Shown here: positions 60,317 to 64,000 of the stretch, in pieces
Position numbering within the stretch: position 1 is the stretch's first letter
Layout of the letters: every line of letters starts with the position of its first letter
Origin: Chryseobacterium sp. ON_d1
GTDB taxonomy: Bacteria > Bacteroidota > Bacteroidia > Flavobacteriales > Weeksellaceae
Direction: 5' to 3'
DNA length: 64,000 nucleotides
NCBI RefSeq assembly: GCF_006829085.1
Contig: NZ_BJTC01000008.1
Location: 165,929-229,928, forward strand
Translations under genes and position numbers: made by a program
Notes under the pieces: generated by a model
Database searches by the model: none
What the model saw: only the letters and a program-made list of their open reading frames with translations
What the model was told of the DNA's origin: nothing

Positions 60317-61717
60317 TTATTTGTTATGCGGTTTCAGCATATTTTTCGGATCCAGTATTTCGTCCAGTTTTTCCTGAGAAAGAATTCCTTTTTCAAGAAC
60401 AAGGTTGTAAACACTCTTTCCGGTTTCCAATGCTTCTTTTGCAATCTGTGTAGACTGTTTGTACCCAATATAAGGGTTAAGTGCCGTTACGATACCAATG
60501 CTGTGTTTTACCATATTCAGGCAAACTTCTTTATTGGCTGTAATTCCAACCACACATTTCTCACGAAGGGTATCCAAAGCGTTGCAAAGGAAGTTGATAT
60601 TTTCCATGATGGCATGAGAAAGTACCGGTTCCATTACATTCAGCTGTAATTGCCCTGCTTCAGCGGCAAAAGTCACAGTAAGATCGTTTCCGAATACTTT
60701 AAAGCAGACCTGATTGACCACTTCCGGAATAACTGGGTTTACTTTCCCCGGCATAATGGAAGATCCCGGCTGCATTGGAGGAAGGTTGATTTCAAAAAGA
60801 CCGGCTCTCGGCCCTGATGAAAGTAATCTTAAATCATTACAGATTTTGGACAGTTTAACAGCCAGACGTTTCGTTGCTGAAGAATAGATCACATACGATC
60901 CTGTATCAGGAGTAGCTTCCACTAAATCTGGTGCTGAAACAATGGGAAATCCTGTAATCTGGGCTAAGTTTTTAGCACAAAGAGTAGCATACCCTACCGG
61001 AGCATTCAATCCTGTCCCGATAGCTGTTGCGCCCATGTTTACTTCCACAAAAAGACTGGCATTGTTATTCAGTTTGGAAATATCTTCTTCCAACGTGGCT
61101 GCATATGCTTCAAATTCCTGCCCCAGTGTCATTGGAACAGCATCCTGAAGTTGTGTACGTCCCATTTTGATCACGTCATGAAACTCCTGTCCTTTGGCCC
61201 GGAAAGCCTCTATGATTTTTTCAAGCTTCTCTACCAATCCTATGTTCATCTGCAGCAGTCCCATCTTAATAGCGGTAGGATAAGCATCATTGGTCGACTG
61301 GGAAAGGTTGATATGGTCATTCGGTGAACAAAATTCATATTCTCCTTTGCTTTTTCCTAATTTTTCCAACACGATATTGGCAATTACCTCATTGGCATTC
61401 ATATTGATGGAAGTTCCTGCCCCACCCTGAATCATATCTACCGGAAACTGGTCATGATATTTCCCTTCTACAATTTCGTCACATGCTTCTGTTATCTTGA
61501 AATACAGGTTTTCGTCTAAAAGGCCTAATTCATAATTGGTTTTTGCCGCTGCTTTTTTTACAAAAGCCAACCCTTTGATGAACTCCGGATAAGAAGACAA
61601 AAGCTGTCCTGAAATTTTAAAATTGTTGATAGCTCTTTGTGTCTGAACCCCATAATAAGCATCTAAAGGCACATTCAGTTCGCCTAACAGATCACTTTCT
61701 TTTCTGAAATTTTCCAT
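60317..61717 (-). CDS. aspA: Aspartate ammonia-lyase
   Basis: A 466-residue member of the fumarase/aspartase superfamily, splitting aspartate into fumarate and ammonia. The start NFRKESDLLGELNVPLDAYY is typical of AspA. SPNDHINLSQSTNDAYPTAI near residue 131 and GRTQLQDAVPMTLGQEFEAY near residue 185 hold active-site residues, and GSSIMPGKVNPVIPEV near residue 318 is the superfamily signature loop with catalytic Ser. The MENFR-GELNVP pattern favours aspartase over class II fumarase. Confidence 0.95.
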   Translation of the reverse strand: MENFRKESDLLGELNVPLDAYYGVQTQRAINNFKISGQLLSSYPEFIKGLAFVKKAAAKTNYELGLLDENLYFKITEACDEIVEGKYHDQFPVDMIQGGAGTSINMNANEVIANIVLEKLGKSKGEYEFCSPNDHINLSQSTNDAYPTAIKMGLLQMNIGLVEKLEKIIEAFRAKGQEFHDVIKMGRTQLQDAVPMTLGQEFEAYAATLEEDISKLNNNASLFVEVNMGATAIGTGLNAPVGYATLCAKNLAQITGFPIVSAPDLVEATPDTGSYVIYSSATKRLAVKLSKICNDLRLLSSGPRAGLFEINLPPMQPGSSIMPGKVNPVIPEVVNQVCFKVFGNDLTVTFAAEAGQLQLNVMEPVLSHAIMENINFLCNALDTLREKCVVGITANKEVCLNMVKHSIGIVTALNPYIGYKQSTQIAKEALETGKSVYNLVLEKGILSQEKLDEILDPKNMLKPHNK

Positions 61718-61754
61718 TACAGATATTTTACTGTTTTTGATGGTTTAAAGATAG

Positions 61755-61781
61755 CAAAAACGCATCTAACCGATGCGTTTT
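61755..61781 (-). terminator. Terminator of the amidase gene
   Basis: A perfect ten-base stem (61757-61766 with 61772-61781), five-base loop, nine bases beyond the amidase stop; on the minus strand it is AAAACGCATC ... GATGCGTTTTTG. Confidence 0.8.
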
Positions 61782-61789
61782 AGTTTGAA

Positions 61790-62815
61790 TTATTTTACTG
61801 GATATTTTTGATTTAAAGCCTGCAGTATCGCCCATGTTTCGGCATCCATGATGCCGTCATAATTCTGAGGACGGAAATGGTACTGGAATGCTTCAATTGT
61901 TTTTTTGGTAGCATCATCCCATTTTCCGCTGAGATCCAATCCATATCCGAATTTCTGCAATGCTGTCTGAATCATGAAAATAAAGCTTGAATCATTATAT
62001 CTTGCCGTAATATCGGCCTGAGCCTGTTCAAGATAGGTTTGTTTAGCTGCTTCATCATACCACATTCCGACCTGGTATTCGTCATATAGCTTCTTCCACG
62101 GAAACATCGGCCCCGGATCCTGTTTTCTGGTAGGAGCAATATCTGCGTGAGCCAATACATTGGTAGGCTGAATCTGATATCGTGTCACAATATCTTTAAC
62201 CAATGCGGCTACTTTTTTTACCTGATCATCACTGAAAGGAGCAAACGTTCTTTTGCCCGCAGCATCTGTAGTATACCCTGTATTTACAATTTCAATACCG
62301 ATGGAGGTATCATTAAGGTTTTTGTCATTTCTCCAGGCGCTTACTCCCGCATGATACGCTCGTTTGTTTTCATCCACCAGCTGGTAAATCTCGTTATCTC
62401 CTGTATTGTTTACCAGGTAATGCGCGCTTACCGACTGCTGGGTAAGAACTGTAATCGATTTGTCGTCCGGAAGGGCTGTATAGTGTAATATTAAGTAACG
62501 CTGTCTGAAATTTTGGGCTACTGCCGGAAAATAAGTCTTTACTACTTTATATCCGATCGGTTTTGCAGAGACAATAGAGCCATAACTTGCCGTATTATCA
62601 TTTTTGGTTGGGTCTGCTATATTGGTAGTAAAAAAGTCAACTCCATGATCAGATACCACTTTTGGTTTAGGAGGAACCGGAGGTGTCGTCTGAACTGTTG
62701 GTTTCGCTTGTGTTACCGGGCTTTTCGGCTTGTATGTATTTTTTTTCACATTTTGCTGTGAAGTACATGAAAAAACAAATGTGCTTAATCCGATGATATA
62801 TAATGTTTTACGCAT
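61790..62815 (-). CDS. N-acetylmuramoyl-L-alanine amidase lipoprotein with peptidoglycan-binding domain
   Basis: A 341-residue lipoprotein. The start MRKTLYIIGLSTFVFSCTSQ at 62815 gives a lipobox with Cys17; the frame continues upstream without meaning. A Pro/Lys/Thr-rich linker (to about residue 60) precedes the Amidase_2 domain: LILHYTALPDDKSI near residue 110 and NVLAHADIAPTRKQDPGPMF near residue 210 provide the zinc-binding His and Asp and the Lys. A PG_binding_1 domain (LQKFGYGLDLSGKWDDATKK) fills residues 280-335. It should cut peptide stems from muramic acid in wall turnover, in the manner of AmiD. Confidence 0.93.
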   Translation of the reverse strand: MRKTLYIIGLSTFVFSCTSQQNVKKNTYKPKSPVTQAKPTVQTTPPVPPKPKVVSDHGVDFFTTNIADPTKNDNTASYGSIVSAKPIGYKVVKTYFPAVAQNFRQRYLILHYTALPDDKSITVLTQQSVSAHYLVNNTGDNEIYQLVDENKRAYHAGVSAWRNDKNLNDTSIGIEIVNTGYTTDAAGKRTFAPFSDDQVKKVAALVKDIVTRYQIQPTNVLAHADIAPTRKQDPGPMFPWKKLYDEYQVGMWYDEAAKQTYLEQAQADITARYNDSSFIFMIQTALQKFGYGLDLSGKWDDATKKTIEAFQYHFRPQNYDGIMDAETWAILQALNQKYPVK

Positions 62816-62844
62816 CAGTTTGGTTTTTGGATGATTTATTACCT

Positions 62845-62852
62845 CAAAAATA
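62845..62852 (-). promoter_or_regulatory. -7 element of the amidase gene
   Basis: TATTTTTG on the minus strand 30 bases before the amidase start; no TTTG at standard spacing was seen. Confidence 0.45.
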
Positions 62853-62874
62853 CACAAAATTTTCTTGAATTTTA

Positions 62875-62906
62875 TTTGGTAAATAAAGAAATCTGTTCTA
62901 TATTTG
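62875..62906 (+). promoter_or_regulatory. Promoter of the tRNA-Ser/Pro/Arg cluster
   Basis: TTTG (62875-62878) is followed after 20 bases by TATATTTG (62899-62906), then GCAC. The tRNA-Ser starts 45 bases downstream. An excellent match to the Bacteroidota consensus and the likely source of transcription for the tRNAs and, by readthrough, the nuclease array. Confidence 0.78.
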
Positions 62907-62950
62907 CACTCGCAATAACGGAACAACGATCATTAAAAAATAAACAAAAA

Positions 62951-63035
62951 GGAGGGTTGCCGGAGTGGTTAACGGAGCAGTTTGCTAAACTGTCGACGCG
63001 AAAGTGTCGCAAGGGTTCGAATCCCTTACCCTCCG
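62951..63035 (+). tRNA. tRNA-Ser (GCT)
   Basis: An 85-base class II tRNA. Acceptor GGAGGGT pairs with ACCCTCC, discriminator G, anticodon loop TTTGCTAAA reads GCT (codons AGC/AGU), and a long variable arm (GTCGACGCGAAAGTGTCGC) identifies serine. No encoded CCA. Confidence 0.97.
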
Positions 63036-63049
63036 CTCTTCTATATATT

Positions 63050-63124
63050 CGGGGCGTAGCGTAGTCCGGTCATCGCGCCTGGTTTGGGACCAGGAGGTCG
63101 CAGGTTCGAATCCTGCCGCCCCGA
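63050..63124 (+). tRNA. tRNA-Pro (TGG)
   Basis: A 75-base gene. Acceptor CGGGGCG pairs with CGCCCCG, discriminator A, anticodon loop TTTGGGA reads TGG, T loop GGTTCGAATCC. It starts 14 bases after tRNA-Ser. Confidence 0.97.
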
Positions 63125-63166
63125 CTTTTTAATGTGCTTATTGACTAAGCGGGAATCAACTTTTAA

Positions 63167-63240
63167 GGGTGCGTAGCTCAGCTGGATAGAGCATCTGCCT
63201 TCTAAGCAGACGGTCAAAGGTTCGAATCCTTTCGCGCTCA
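63167..63240 (+). tRNA. tRNA-Arg (TCT)
   Basis: A 74-base gene. Acceptor GGGTGCG pairs with CGCGCTC using two G-U pairs, discriminator A, anticodon stem TCTGC/GCAGA with loop CTTCTAA reading TCT (AGA/AGG codons). From base 63209 on, its 3' part is identical to the tRNA-like fragments repeated downstream in the nuclease array. Confidence 0.95.
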
Positions 63241-63241
63241 C

Positions 63242-63597
<356 letters not shown>

Positions 63598-63598
63598 C

Positions 63599-63954
<356 letters not shown>

Positions 63955-63955
63955 C

Positions 63956-63989
63956 AAAAAACCTCACAATTTTTATTGTGAGGTTTTTT
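63956..63989 (+). terminator. Terminator, array unit 3
   Basis: Third exact copy of the 15-base-stem hairpin. The bases after it, up to the window end, match the leader of copy 1, so a third nuclease gene probably starts just beyond the edge. Confidence 0.9.
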
Positions 63990-64000
63990 GTTTATTTTAG

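Noticed and set aside
62831..63064. A plus-strand frame running through the promoter and tRNA-Ser
   Set aside because: It lies over a well-formed promoter and a tRNA gene and has no protein-like features.

Overview
The window looks like a stretch of chromosome from a low-GC member of the Bacteroidota, class Flavobacteriia, probably Chryseobacterium or a close relative in the Weeksellaceae. This is inferred from gene content (GSCFA protein, DUF5683, PorT-type barrel, very long signal peptidase I, flavobacterial TonB, the parA-parB-DUF5683-dapB-lepB-wbqC block), from the scarcity of Shine-Dalgarno sites, and from promoters of the Bacteroidota type (TTTG about 20 bases before TAnnTTTG). No 16S gene is present to settle the genus.

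Layout. (1) 0.3-13.8 kb, all leftward: a Wzx/Wzy-type capsule or O-polysaccharide operon, read from the Wza-like exporter and Wzc-like tyrosine kinase through sugar-nucleotide enzymes, flippase, glycosyltransferases and an EpsG-like polymerase to a CapK-like ligase and a beta-helix lipoprotein. It contains an extra 44-codon gene that overlaps both neighbours. (2) 13.8-15.1 kb: a 1-kb AT-rich noncoding stretch and three tandem tRNA-Asp genes. (3) 15.2-20.9 kb, leftward: thioredoxin, a cysteine desulfurase-like enzyme, a PrcB-like lipoprotein, and a four-gene cassette (UbiA-type phosphoribosyltransferase, DprE1-like oxidase, DprE2-like reductase, HAD phosphatase) that matches the steps making a polyprenyl-phosphate arabinofuranose donor in mycobacteria. 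(4) 21-32.7 kb, leftward: envelope lipoproteins, a subtilase, the signal peptidase/dapB/parAB block, tonB and purA. (5) 32.9-42.1 kb, mostly rightward: hydrolase, nucleotide kinase-like protein, hpt, adk, obg, PorT-like barrel and an RhlE-type helicase; an ABC-F gene runs the other way. (6) 42.2-49.2 kb, leftward: TatD, DUF4269, GSCFA, prenyl synthase, Pit phosphate transporter with its DUF47 partner, and a DbpA/DeaD-type helicase. (7) 49.4-54.1 kb, rightward: a complete TolC/MacA/MacB-type tripartite efflux operon. (8) 54.2-62.8 kb: DUF2461, FkbM methyltransferase, a second flippase, TMEM175 channel, two glycosyltransferases, aspartate ammonia-lyase and a lipoprotein amidase. (9) 62.9-64.0 kb, rightward: tRNA-Ser, tRNA-Pro and tRNA-Arg, followed by a tandem array with a 357-base unit. 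Each full unit holds the 3' end of the tRNA, a strong terminator, a small GIY-YIG nuclease gene and a new tRNA-like 3' fragment. The array runs off the right edge.

The most unusual structure is the tRNA-anchored GIY-YIG array. The nuclease gene runs into the tRNA-like fragment and takes its stop codon from the apparent anticodon loop, so a tRNA-derived 3' end, a terminator and a nuclease travel as one unit. Other points of interest are the arabinose-donor-like cassette outside the actinobacteria, the hidden small gene in the capsule operon, two copies of a palindromic intergenic element, and an inverted pair of perfect DnaA-box 9-mers beside parAB close to where the gene direction changes.
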